A stretch of DNA of 64,000 nt, from the NCBI RefSeq assembly GCF_001540865.1, contig NC_033623.1, positions 5,739,545 through 5,803,544 on the forward strand. The letters are read 5' to 3'. The stretch is from Ananas comosus. Lineage: Eukaryota; Streptophyta; Magnoliopsida; Poales; Bromeliaceae. Of this stretch, positions 23,206 to 34,314 are shown piece by piece. The notes under the pieces are model-generated. The model was given only the letters and a program-made list of their open reading frames with translations. It was not told where the DNA came from and ran no database searches. Numbering within the stretch: position 1 is the stretch's first letter; the number at the start of each line of letters is the position of its first letter. The position numbers were made by a program, and so were the translations under genes.

Positions 23206-24743
23206 CCGTGGCCCGAAAATGCCCTGCGAGGGCTGTGCACTAATTGTTGAGTTGAGGGGCTTATTTGCAAAACTGCCTGTGTAGAGTGTATATGAGAGGG
23301 TGGGACTTGTCTCCTCTCATTTCTCTCCACTCTAAACCTAACAATAATCCCCTCTCTCTCTCTAAAGCTCTCTCATTCTCTCTCTCTCATCAAGGAAGGC
23401 AAGAGGAGAGGTATTTGGAGGAGATTGAAGCAAGAAGGTGGAGCTTCTTCTTCTCACCTTTTTCCTCACCATTGGAGGAGTTTGTTGAGGTAAGCTTTTG
23501 GATCATCCATGGTAGAATTCTAGGGATTGAATTCTAAGCTCTAGAAATGGATTTGGTTGAACCCTTAGATGCTAATGGGTTGCTAATTGCTTGAATCTAA
23601 AGTTTAAATGGGGTATTCTTGCAAGTGTAGCAACCTAGGGTTCCAAATAGGATTTTGGTATATATGAGGGTTTGATCTAAATTGACCCTATGTAAACTTA
23701 ATTGCTAGGTATTCTGACGGGTTGGCGAAGTTGGTTTGGCGATTCGTCGAGCCTACGCGGAGATCTTGAAGAAATGGACGTTTTGGCTTCGTTTCCGCTT
23801 GGAGGGCCGAGGCGACGTCCAAAAATTACGAGAACGGATCCCGAGCATCGTGGCAACAAGTTATAGAACTATAAAATCCGGAGCAACGAATTGATGCATG
23901 GTTGGTGACTAATTGCAAGATCGGGTCGAGCCGGGCGGCGTGTGCCGCGGGAGGCCGATTGCAAGTGACTACAAACAATCGGAGAGCGAATCGAGGTGGG
24001 TTGTGCTCACCGAAATGTCTAGCTCGCTTTCATGTCGAAGCAAAATGAAGTTTATTATTGATGCATCATGTGTAGTGGTAGGTTGCATAAGATAATATGG
24101 ATGCATGAACCTTATTATGCTTGATGTTTATTACCTACCATTGAGATATGCATATTGATATGTTGAGGAAAATGCTAGATGAATGCATGATGGGCATGTT
24201 ATAGAAATGCTAGATGGATGCATGTGATAAATGCTAGGAGAATGCATAATGACATAACGCAAAGTGCTAAAAGAATGCATGTTGGCCTAAAGTAGTAATG
24301 CTAAGTGAAATGCATGATTATATATCGTAAGGCATGCTAGGTGGCATATGAACTTGGTCGATAACTCTAGGTTGATTAGAGAAGTTGACATTGGAAAACA
24401 AGAGCATGTGGGCTATATTACTCGAAATGGACAAGTAGAATGTCAAGTAGATCGAGTGGCATTTAACCTAGTGTCGTGAACATAGGTTGAACATGAATGA
24501 CATTGAACCTAGTGTTAGCAAACATAGGTTGAACAGGTAAACCTAGAAGTTGAGATCTAGGTAGAGATAACTTAGAATCTAGCATGATTGAACCTAGGTT
24601 GTTGACTATAGTAGTAACAGCCACTAGGATGTTCTGGGTCGAACCTAGATAGGTCGACAGCATAGGGTTGGAGACGGACCCTTGAGATGTGAAAGTAGAT
24701 TTCGAAATCCCAGAACTTGTGGTGACCTCGGTATCAAGGCTAG

Positions 24744-24937
24744 GGCGTGTGCGACGATTTCGCCGCCGAGATTGATACCAAGGGAAATTGGGTGAGTGCG
24801 CAGAGTTCACCATCCGGAGGCTTGAACCATTGTTCGGCGTGTGCGACGATTTCGCCGCCAGATGGTTAAGCCGGTTTGTACATTATGCCGCCATGTTACT
24901 TGAGCCTATGTTCAGCGTGTGTGACGATTTCGCCGCT
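24744..24937 (+). repeat. Three copies of GGCGTGTGCGACGATTTCGC within the B LTR
   Basis: Copies start at 24744, 24836 and 24914 (the last with two changes), at spacings of 92 and 78 bases. The surrounding spacer is less conserved. The B solo LTR at 37680 has related units at about 38660-38850. They fall inside the predicted LTR intron. Confidence 0.75.
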
Positions 24938-25161
24938 AAGGGGCTAAGTCATAGGGTGCGGTGGGCTGTTGAGCAGCCAGTGGGCGGTGGTAATCCACGG
25001 ATGATTGACTCGAGGCCGAATCGAGTGGATAGCTTGGTTAAGGTGGTAGAAACCTTAAAAGCTAGTGATAAAGGCAAAAGCTAAGGTAATAGAGACCTTA
25101 GAAGCAAGTTGAACTTGAATTGTGAAACTAAGGTAGTAGAAACCTTAGAGGCTAGTGGACA

Positions 25162-28100
25162 TGTCACGCCCCGGGGCCGATTTTAAAAGCCATTACCATT
25201 TTGAAAACTCAGAGTCGCGGAAGATGCCATTTTTTTTTTTTCCAACCTAGCCCACGTGACGTACAGACCCGCCACAAATACAAAGTTCCTTTGTCCACTC
25301 GGGCAGAGTCTCCTTTGTATTTGCACGGCGTACCAACGGATACAACAGGATCACAACCACAACCTACATTTACCAATTAACAACCAATTCATGATATGCA
25401 TTTTCATACAACTAACAATCCTTAGAAATGATGCATGCCTCTAAGCACTCCTCAGGCGCTGGATGATGCAATGCACAGTACAACAATCATCCTACTTAAA
25501 AGTGCTCCCCACACGGAAGCTTTTGTTTTTAAACTCTAATTCATTCATCATGAAAAACCATTTGAAAATCTTTTTAAAACTGTTTCCCACAAGAAAACTC
25601 TGTTTTGAAAACCAGCTACCTCGAGGGGTAGAAAACCACGATATGTAAATAAGAAAATCTGATATCCATAAAATCAACATCCAAATTCACAAACCTCAGT
25701 TCACATGCATAAATAACGAAAACATCCACAGATCTACCAAAACCAGATATCAACATTCAAACAATCATAAAGATCAGCTGACTGAACCATATAAACTATC
25801 TAAGCTATATCAACAGGACAGTAAGGGTAGAAACTAAACCGAATAACGTGGGTCGGAAGCTCTAGCGACCACTACGAACGTGTCTCACGTCTCGTCTCAA
25901 CTCTCACCGCCGGCGATACCTGAAAAATAGTGGGGGATGTGAGAACATGTAAACATGTCTCCCCTCCCAGTGGGTACCGCAAGCCGATGAAGGCGAGGAG
26001 TACTCACCGGATCAGGAAGAGATATATAACAATATGGTAAACAAATACTGATGCTGATATAAAGAACTACAGTAGCTATAACAGATAAAGAAGAAGTAAT
26101 AAACAATACTGCTACTGTAAGGAATGCAAAGCCAAGTATGCCTCAAGGTAACCAAACCAAAACTGTACCCAATCTGATGCCTGCTATATTGGTCCGCAAA
26201 CCTCAAGCGCTGCCTGTCACTGAACTGCACCGACCTGATTCACCCGCCCTACAGGACGACCCATCCGGATAAGCACACATCCGGTCGGTGGCCAAACCGA
26301 CCCGGTGTCGTGAATACCCCCAAGTGCTGTGACTAAGTCATGCTGGTATGCTCAATACAAAACCGACTGAAGTCGGTGCCTAGGCCGAAGCCAGAAACAA
26401 GTGGCGTAGCAATTAACGCCAAACCACGAATCAGAACCAGAATCGAAACACATGACAAGAGAGTTGAATGTGTTGCCTGACCCTAAGGTCCACAGAGTCC
26501 AACTGACCACAAGGTCCCTGATACGAAGTACGAGAACCGACAAACCAGGTCAACAGATGCGGAATGCACAACCAACCAACTAGGTCAAACAGATACTGAA
26601 TCAAACAACAGACCAACTAGGTCAACAGATACAGAATGCAACAACAACCAACTAGGTTCAACAGATACGCATGTAGATAGAACTACTCTACTCTACTCAG
26701 GATACTAAGCATGCAAACAATGAGTAGAGTATAACGGAATAAACAAGGGTGCAAGGCTCAATATATCTATGCGATAGTAACAACAGAAGAGTAAGGGTAA
26801 GAAACCGTCACCAAGCGTGCACCACTGTACCGACGTCGGATCGAAGTACACCTGTTCGGATGTCGCGTCTGTCTCCTGACTGCAAAATAATATCGACGAG
26901 GACCTATAGAGGGTCCACCGGGTTAGTTATCTAACCCACAACTAATAATCACAGTATCCACAACCACAAACGACTCCACAAAGATCGGTTTCCCATACGA
27001 TTACCGGTAACTCGGCCGAAGTCGAAAACCACACCGGACGCGCGTCGGGACCCACCAAGTGTCCGAAACTCACCGACTCGTGTCACGAGTCACCTGCTGC
27101 CCCAAAATACTCCAATTTGGATGTTTTTGGCAACAACACAAGATAACACCCCTACACAATTATCGCCCGATGTACGAATCCGGGTTTCCGGAAGTGTCTA
27201 TTTCGACACCGGAACCCCCGTCGCTCACCCATCATCATCGAACCACACAAAATGATGATGGTGACCAGCAACAAGGCTCAGCGACAAAACACCGAAGCAA
27301 CCAAATTACCGTCGAAAGAAGTCCGAATCGAAACCGCGGTTCTTTCGGCGAATTTCGCCGAAAAACGCACGAAATCGATCTACCGATCCGCGAAAGCTAA
27401 CGGACCATGGACAATCAGTCCAACGGTCATTACAAAACTCCACACAGCTGCCACAGTAGCCACGCAAAGCACAAATGCATAAAAGACTCTAATACATAAA
27501 ATCTCATCATTTTATGTAATTTGAGCGATCAAGCGGCTGTTCACGCAAACCGAGGACTTCTGAAGTACAGGCAGAGACACGTACTGACAGGTCTCGACGT
27601 ACCGGAGGGCCGTGCTCATGATCTAAGCACAACGGCTCGCTGTGGAAGCCGCGGAGCAACCCGAAGGTTCAGCGAACAGCGCCAGTCGGGAAAGATCGCG
27701 CCAAACAGGGCTAACCGACACTGTTGATCCAAAGTGAGGTGAGCACTGTGATCAGCACTGACCAACGATCACCGTGCTCACCTCCGGAGGCATCAGGACA
27801 CCTCGGATCGCCGGATAAGCGTGCGCAAACTCAAAAACAGCAGCCAAACAGGCTCGATAGGGTCGACACGCTGAAACGGCGGAACGGAGTCTCCCCGGCA
27901 GAATCTAAGGTGAGCGCGATGATCAGAAAGATCATCGTGCTCCCTTCCGCAGAGATCGGGAGGCTCAGGAAGCTCAGAACAATAAACCCACTCAAATAAG
28001 CCTATTTCGACTTGGCCGGAGCAAGGTTGCTCCGGCCGGCTTCCGGCGGCACGCGGCACGCGCGGAGCCAGATCTGGGTAAGGGGAGGTGAGGAACGCGA

Positions 28101-29484
28101 TGCTCACCTCATTCGGCGGCGAGGAGCGGCGGCGGTGGCGGCGGCAGAACCAACCCAGCCCGCACAGATAAAGCTCGAGTCCAGCGAAGCTACGCCACGG
28201 CGGCGGCCGGGCTCCTTGGGAACGACGGTGGCAGGTCCTCAGAGGCCGGAGGAGGAGGAGGAAGGTGCGGGCGATAGCGGCGGCGGCCCGTGGTCGGGCG
28301 CTGTCGCTCGAGCTAGCTCGGTCTGCAGACTTGGGCGGCGGCGCCCAGGTTCAGGGCGTCGCGGCGATCCGAAGGGCGGCGGCGACCGGCCGGGAAGGTC
28401 GGTGGGACACGGTAGAAGGCCGCGGAGCGACCTCAGGCGTGGCGGCTCGAGGGAAGCTACTGGAACTCGCTCGGCCGAGCCTTGTCCTAGGAGGCAAACC
28501 AGCCAGGGCGGCAGCGGCGGCGCTAGGCGACGCGGGCGGTCGCGGGGATGCTCGCCGGGCACGGGCGACACTGGCGGAGGTCCGAGGTCGGCAGTCTCGG
28601 GCCTCCAACACAACCCGAGAGAAGGAGAGGAAGAGAGAAGAGAGGGAAGAAGATGGAGAGTGGTGCTGCCGCATGGTTGGCCGCCGAGGCTTAATCCGGC
28701 GGCGGCCAGGGGCAGCGCAGCGCAAGTGCAGGGAAGAGGTAGGAGGCGGCTAGGGGCTAGGGCAAGGCTAGGGTTACGTTAGCTAGGTAAAAACCTAAAA
28801 AGCCTATATAAGTAAGGTGCAACATGCAAAAAGGTCTCCCAAACATCAGAATTACAATCCGAGTCCCTCACAGCACGTGTAAAACGCGCTAAAACACCTC
28901 TACCTGCGATCTCACGCGAAATGGTACATAAAATATCGCGACTTTTGCGAAAATACCGTTTTGCCACTACCGACCTCTCCTCGATCAACGCGCGCATCTC
29001 CGCAGATCGTCTGTCAGATTTCGCGAACGGTTCGCACTAGTGCGATCCACACGACGGAGACAATAAAGCTGCGATTTCGTTTCATCTTGATCGACCACGG
29101 ATTCACGACAAAATCCAACCTTCTTCGAATAAGAGGAAACACACATAAATACATATAAAATATGTATTTTTGGATTTTCTCGAAATCCGTGCGTCAAACT
29201 CAAAATACGTCAGCGTCATTGGTTCCAGGACGGCTGAACCGATCGAAACGAGCTATTGGACTGCTATGAACAGAGTCCGGTACGAGCCAGAAGCCAACTT
29301 CTCACCGCGGCTTCTCCGGAAAATCGAGTTACTATTCACTTTAAGTGAAACTTGGAAATCGCGTAGAATTTCCGTTTTAACTCGTTTTCGCCCGAAACTT
29401 GACGAGTGCTTTTGTAATTAAATTACACACAAAAACATCGCCAACTGAGAGTTTAGCTACACTGCAAAAATCTCAGTCCTTACA
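25162..29484 (-). mobile_element. Solo LTR, family F, perfect 5-bp TSD
   Basis: A 4323-base LTR begins TGTCACGCCCCGGGG and ends CAGTCCTTACA, flanked by GGACA at 25157-25161 and 29485-29489. There is no internal coding region. In sense (minus) orientation it has a long GC-rich stretch (about 28780-28010), a donor-like GAG|GTGAGC with GT at 28107-28106, and near the 3' end the conserved stem (25943-25960) followed by TTTTTCAG. It is nested in the B solo LTR. The second F copy is at 46128-51435. Confidence 0.9.
28012..28780 (-). other. GC-rich block inside the F LTR (not called as a gene)
   Basis: This block is markedly GC-rich and rich in GGC/GCC repeats, so it is open in several frames on both strands. 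The frames translate to low-complexity Arg/Gly/Pro/Ala sequence without a recognisable domain. A corresponding GC-rich, Pro/Glu-coding block lies at about 48291-48960 in the other F LTR, so it is a shared part of the LTR (leader or first-exon position), not a nested gene. Confidence 0.6.
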
Positions 29485-29677
29485 GGACATGAGCTAAAGA
29501 TAGTAGAATTGAAAGTAGTATCGATGGATCTACTAGTTAATCGCATAGTTGCATAATATTCATATTGCATGTTGTGAGGCATAATAATATCTGTGGATGT
29601 TTTTGGACTAACATGATTGCAGTGCCTCCTTAGACCTGGTGGGTCGAGCTTCTCCCTTGGGTGGCCGTACCCACTGG

Positions 29678-29725
29678 GAACTATGGATAATAGTTCTCAT
29701 CCCCGTATTATTTTCGGGGGTACAG
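29678..29725 (+). promoter_or_regulatory. Conserved LTR stem-loop plus pyrimidine-AG block (B copy)
   Basis: GAACTAT (29678-29684) pairs with ATAGTTC (29690-29696) around a 5-base loop; it is preceded by TACCCACTGG and followed 29 bases later by TACAG. Equivalent blocks occur at 58-105, 6955-7002, 11652-11702, 19508-19560, 21157-21215, 25917-25960, 38139-38187, 51001-51038, 53207-53243 and 59348-59395. See findings for the covariation. Confidence 0.7.
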
Positions 29726-30122
29726 ATTCACACGCAAGCAGTGCGGCGGCGCGAGGAAAGGGCGTAGCTCCATAGATAGCGGCCCTACCCCGAAACCAGA
29801 GATAGCGGTATCCCATGTCAGTCTAGCTAGTGGTTTAAAGACAAGGAACAAAGTTGTAACAAATTCGTAATAACTAGATTGTATTTGGAAGTTAATTGTA
29901 AAAAATTTGAATGTGATGTAAGAATGCTTGTAATAGCTAGTTGTTTTATATTTTTGATACTTCCTTATGCAATCTGTATGTTGAATACTGTTCCTAGTTG
30001 GAATCTCTTGTATTGTATTGATTACGACGCCTAGAATGTACAGGAAAAACTCTGTCCGTTCAGCGGTCTGTTGGCGTGCCCGAACCCGACCAAATAGGCG
30101 GGGCACGGGGCGTGACAACTTC

Positions 30123-30339
30123 TATGACTATTTTGGTCCAACACTTGTAGGACCCGCGTCATTTGTCCAAGCGCTTGAGCCAGACTTGGCTCTTGTTGGT
30201 CGGATTGACCACTAGCCTCACCTTCGACCGGTAAGACTACTTAGCGTTCACCTACATTATCGGAATTACTAGCTTGATCGTTTCCGGAATTTCGAGGAAC
30301 GACCCTATTGCGCAAGTTCATGGCATTATCATTAGCCAT
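30123..30339 (-). pseudogene. gag pseudogene, N-terminal part (split by solo B LTR)
   Basis: A minus-strand ATG at 30339 opens a frame reading MANDNAMNLRNR and continues, with one in-frame stop, to the B LTR insertion site at 30122. The sequence resumes at 22797 with RLDAVLATITASN. The N-terminal linker is rich in Ser, Gln and Asn. It starts about 55 bases inside the element from the LTR/primer-site region. Confidence 0.7.
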
Positions 30340-31119
30340 TAGTTCTTGTAAGAGAAGAAATTTACCTATAGTACGTGTCCCACCGGGTGTGCCAAAAATT
30401 ACTTTGGACCGAATTCCTCAGCCGTTGACCCTGGTCAAAGGCTTTCCTTGGGAAACGTGCGAGAATTAAATCTAGCCTTGCGTGGTGACCCTCGAAGTTT
30501 GCGCCCTCCGAAAGATCAAGCGATTCGGCTGATGAGGGATCAGATTAGCCGAGTTCGAGAAACCCTACTGTAGAAAGGATTCGGCCGAATGAGCCGAAGT
30601 GGATAGGATGCACAGTGATTGGTCGCTTGAAAAAGCCGAATGTCTTTTATATATTGAAGTTAAATGTGAAAACTTGTACAAAGGACGAGTCTGCCTAAGG
30701 GCATACAGACTCTGGAGTTCTAATATAGAACTACTCCTAGAAAAAACAGTAAATGCGGGAAAGAAAAAAGATTACAAGTAAACTACTCCTAGAAAGTGCT
30801 AAAAAAATACAGAGAAAATAAAGGTGGTCTTCTACTCTCGGGAAAAAGACCTATCTTTTGGGCGTTATTCGCCTATTTATAATCCGCCCTTGTTAATCAA
30901 TTATTGTTCCATTCATGATCGACCACTTCCCTTCTTCTTCAGGCTACTTCAAGCCAATCAAAACCGCATATAACCGCTTGCAGTTATGCTTTGCGGTTAC
31001 TCAATTATTTTGCTAGTACTCCCGATGCACACCAAAACCCCCTTTTATCTTGGTTCCTATAAGTTTGGGCTGAATCATGCACCAATATGTCACGTGACGG
31101 GCCATTATTGGCCCTAACA
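30340..31119 (-). mobile_element. 5' LTR and leader of the gag-bearing element (family I)
   Basis: In sense orientation the LTR begins TGTTAGGGCCAATAATGG (31119 downward) and ends near TTTTTGGCACA (about 30390). The element continues with CCCGGTGGGAC, a motif seen after the LTRs of several plant Ty3-type elements and likely part of its primer site; the exact LTR/PBS border is uncertain. A TATA box, TATAAATAGG, lies at about 30875-30884 (minus). No second LTR of this family was found in the window. Confidence 0.6.
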
Positions 31120-33232
31120 CCTATAAATTTGAAAAGAAGCTTTCCCAAAAAGCTAGTAATTTTGGAACCAAACGAAGGGAAAACTGAAAAAGAGGTTTTC
31201 CATGAAATTTTTTTTTCTCGAAATTATTTTCCCTCGCTTTTCCAAGGAACCAAACAAGATGCCTCCAAATGGGATGTTGGAATTATGAAATCTTAAGTTT
31301 GTTTTATCATAGAAATTTAACATAGTAAGAATAAAAAATTTTCGTTTAATTTTATAATCCCTTAAAACATGGTATTTAAAAACCACCTCCCTCCTTAGTA
31401 AAATTTTTCGAAGAATTTGATTTAAAAAGACAAACACTCTTGTACAAATTTTATATCTATCCCAAAATTTAAATTTAGTATAAGAGATAAATAAAGTTAT
31501 GAAATCCCCTAAATTTAGGAATATATATAGATTTTATATTCCAATAGTTATGATTTTTATATGATTAATTTAGTGTAAAATGATATATAGTATTAGTCCT
31601 TACAAAAAAGGATATTGTGGTTATTTTATCGATATAATCAAATAATTTTTGTGTTGAATTAAATATAGAAAAATTTATGTATATTCTAAGATATGTACCA
31701 AAAATAATTTCAACAAGAAATAATTCTGTCATTATAATAGATGAAAATTTAAAATTCCATAAACTAAATACACCCTTTGTAGTAAATAGGATCAATTACC
31801 TCTATTGGTTTCTAAAGATAGAGCATCTGAATTAATAATTGCCACTACTAAGCATGATTGGAAGCATTTGCATTTTCTAGAAATCAAAATTTGTAATTTA
31901 TTAACATTATTTTCCCACCATTTAAGCAAATTATAAAATTGATAAATTTGAATGGCTAATATAATGTACATTTGTGACTACTTGATCACTAAATAGATAA
32001 TATCATACAAGCATGAATTTTACTTTGCATAAAGTTCAATTAATTTAGATTACATTTGATGGTACCGATGTTTGTTTAGATATCACACTGTCATTATTAG
32101 AAGTTTTCTAGCCTTTTCGTAAAAAAAAAATTCACTAGTTTTGTGATTTTTCAAAAGTGTGCCACTTTTTTCATTTTTGTAAATTCAATCCAAATTTTTT
32201 CTTTTTAAATAACCAAAATGCCCCTATTTTTTCTATCCTTGCTCTTTTTCTCCTCCCACTTCTTCTCAATCCTTCTCCACAGCCCCACTGTTGCTCCCAT
32301 GCTCCTTCTCTACCTTGCGCACTAGCGAAGGACGATAACAAAGTTTGACTCACTTTGAAGTGGTGGCCGTTGTTTGAGGTTGCTGCAGATAGACGAGAGT
32401 GATGTTGCTCAGAGCATTGCCGAAGATAGAGATAGAGTGGTGGAGGACGAGGGCAATGATCATTGATTTAGAATACTTCTAAAACATGTTCGCGAGTTGG
32501 TTTGCGAACGTGGCCACGGTGGCGAAGTAGTAGTGATAGTGAGAGAGAAAATTTTGGCGGATGACGCGATATTACACTATTTTAAAAAAAGTTGTACTGT
32601 TTGAATAATATTGCATTATTTAGGAAAAAAATTATACTATTTGATACATAGATTAAACTATAAAAGGGTGCAACTTTCTAGTTAAATAATGTAAAATATG
32701 TTCGAATAATGTAACTTTTTAATGAATAGTGCAACATCTCGTCGTCCACCAGATATTTTTTTCTCTTACTAACACCACCATCTTGTCGCCGTCGGCCACT
32801 CTTACTGTGAACATGCTTCGGAAATTTTCTTAACTAACGATCGTCACCCTCCTCCTTTGCCACCTTCGTCTCCATCAGATAAACGTTGAGTGGCCACGAC
32901 GATGAGTAGGACAAATTCGCCTTATTTAATTTTCTCGTTCGTAAGAGTTCACGATGCGGACACGATGACGAAATTGGTTTGGAGGCAGTAGAGGTGGGAT
33001 GAGCGCATTTGAGGTTGCTTGGGAGGTGGAGATATGGCACACAAGGAAGGGGCTGAAGAAGGGGAGATAACCTTGTGTTTAAGGCACAGAGGTAATTTGG
33101 GTCAGTTTTAAAAATTTTGATCTAAATCTGCAAAAATAAAAAACAGTGCAATTTTGCAAAAACGTAAAACTAGTAAAATTTTTTTGCAAAAAAAAAAAAT
33201 GCTTATGATACATATAGCCTTGTGTTTTCCGG
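31120..33232. other. Unassigned AT-rich DNA
   Basis: No coding exon, LTR terminus or clear TIR pair was recognised. The stretch at 31130-31270 has repeated GGAACCAAAC-type sequence reminiscent of MITE ends (inverted copies GGAACCAAACGAAGG and TTCCAAGGAACCAAAC) but a boundary cannot be set. Short poly-T and poly-A runs are scattered through it. Confidence 0.4.

Positions 33233-33288
<56 letters not shown>
33233..33288. repeat. Poly(A) tract, about 56 bases
   Basis: A near-pure A run follows GTTTTCCGG. It could be a retroposon tail, a microsatellite or an assembly artefact. No LINE or SINE body was recognised immediately upstream, so it is listed only as a homopolymer. Confidence 0.9.
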
Positions 33289-33290
<2 letters not shown>

Positions 33291-33358
33291 GTTTATTTAT
33301 TTATTTTTTATGCATGAAATATGACATAACTTGTTTCGGCCTAATTTCCATATCGCGT

Positions 33359-33650
33359 GCCCAGCCCATTGGTCCCGCCATCGTCCATTGGGCCGGACCC
33401 ATTCAATTGAGTCTAGACTCTTCAATAAAATTAATCAGAGAGGCTGCTCAAACACCCAAAAGAAAACATCAAAATGGAAGTGCTGTGTCGTCCGGCAAAT
33501 GCTGCCGATTGATGGTGCAGCTCAATAGGAATTAAACCCATCGGTCCCATAATGGTCCATTGGACCGGATCCATTCATTTGGGAGACTCCAGAATCTTCA
33601 ATAACGCTACTCAAGGAGGCTCAAATTCCCAGAACACCAACACTGTAGTG
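33359..33650 (+). repeat. Diverged direct duplication upstream of the host gene
   Basis: Copy 1 (about 33361-33480) and copy 2 (about 33536-33650) share the order CCCATtGGTCCC, GTCCATTGG-CCGGA-CCATTCA, GACTC-AGA--CTTCAATAA, and an AGGCTCAAA-like end. Similarity is roughly three quarters by eye, offset about 177 bases. It ends about 15 bases before the gene's ATG, so the 5' flank or leader of the gene is partly duplicated. Confidence 0.65.
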
Positions 33651-33664
33651 TTCGACGCCCTGCG

Positions 33665-34314
33665 ATGCTCACGGCTAACGGCTCCTCTTATCAATTGGAG
33701 TTGGACGACGACGAAGAGAAAGAGCTCGGCTCCTTCTCTTCACCGACTCTAGGCCTCGGATTAGGGTTAGGGTTAGGGTTAGGGTTAGGGTTAGGGTTTC
33801 TCTTCTTCACCCGTCCCCGATCCCTTAAGCCCCTCGCCACCGCCGTGAAGGTCGCGGATGGCGCCATCAAGGGCACCAGAGGCCTCCGCTCCCCTTCCCC
33901 CTCCTCCCTCCTCCTCGCCTCCAAGATCCTCCTTAAGGGCTATAAGGCCGCCTGCAGCCGCCTCAACCCTGCCGGGCCGGCCCCCGGCGTCCCCGCCGCG
34001 AAGCGGCTGAGGGCTTGCTTGGGCGCCGCCAATCTCCTCAGATACGCCGCCTCGTCGCCGCTCCACGCCGATGAGCTTCTCGGATTCGGGATCGTGAAGT
34101 ATGGGTACGAGGTCTCCAAGAACTTCGCGAAGGTTCTGGAAGGGTTCGTGGGGCTGCAGATCGATTCGGCCGTGAGGAAGGGCGTCGACGCGGTGGGCTT
34201 GGTGATCAAGACGGCGGCGGTGGCGAAGGAGCTCAGCCGTTGGATTGCAGCCGGGTGGGGGCTGCAGAGGAGCCAGGGCCGTGAGCTCCGGGTAGTGGGA
34301 TATCTCAATCGGAG
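33665..34314 (+). CDS. First exon of a host plant gene, function not recognised
   Basis: From ATG at 33665 the frame stays open past 34314, where CGGAG|GTATGG gives a 5' splice site; composition turns AT-rich after it. Third positions are GC-rich, as in monocot first exons. The ~216-residue part starts with an acidic stretch (LELDDDEEKEL), then a Leu-Gly run of about 15 residues encoded by TTAGGG repeats, a basic segment (FTRPRSLKP), and an alanine-rich, probably helical domain containing ANLLRYAASSPLHADELLGF, KYGYEVSKNFAKVLEGF and VDAVGLVIKTAAVAKEL. There is no other in-frame ATG, which supports this start. No signal peptide or clear membrane span is evident. I do not recognise the family. 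Downstream exons were not found before the copia element at 35681, so the gene may be truncated or may continue beyond the insertions. Confidence 0.65.
33761..33796 (+). repeat. Six tandem TTAGGG units in the coding exon
   Basis: Six perfect copies run from 33761 to 33796. This is the 6-base (human/Asparagales-type) telomere unit, not the common plant TTTAGGG. In frame it encodes alternating Leu and Gly. Short telomere-like boxes are common near plant gene starts, so this is more likely a telo-box/leader type repeat than a former chromosome end. Confidence 0.9.

Larger units (their letters stand above)
22803..30117 (+). mobile_element. Solo LTR, family B, perfect TSD, holding a solo F LTR
   Basis: It begins TGTAGCATATCG at 22803 and ends GGGCGTGACA at 30117; ACTTC flanks both sides (22798-22802 and 30118-30122). 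Without the nested F LTR and its extra TSD copy it is about 2.99 kb. Features in order: GGACCGGTCC palindromes at 23162 and 23196, TATA-like TATATGA at 23289, CT-rich leader, GAG|GTAAGC with GT at 23490-23491, repeat arrays at 24080-24950, the conserved stem at 29678-29696, and TACAG ending at 29725. It interrupts a gag gene between codons for its N-terminal linker and capsid. Confidence 0.92.

Noticed and set aside
28012..28782. Long open frames on both strands as genes
   Set aside because: Low-complexity Arg/Gly/Pro/Ala translation caused by GC-rich repeats, lying inside a solo LTR. No domain was recognised.
33233..33288. Poly(A) tract as a LINE or SINE tail
   Set aside because: No element body, promoter boxes or flanking duplication was recognised.
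33761..33796. TTAGGG repeats as a former telomere or chromosome fusion point
   Set aside because: Only six units, in frame within a coding exon, with no subtelomeric sequence around them.
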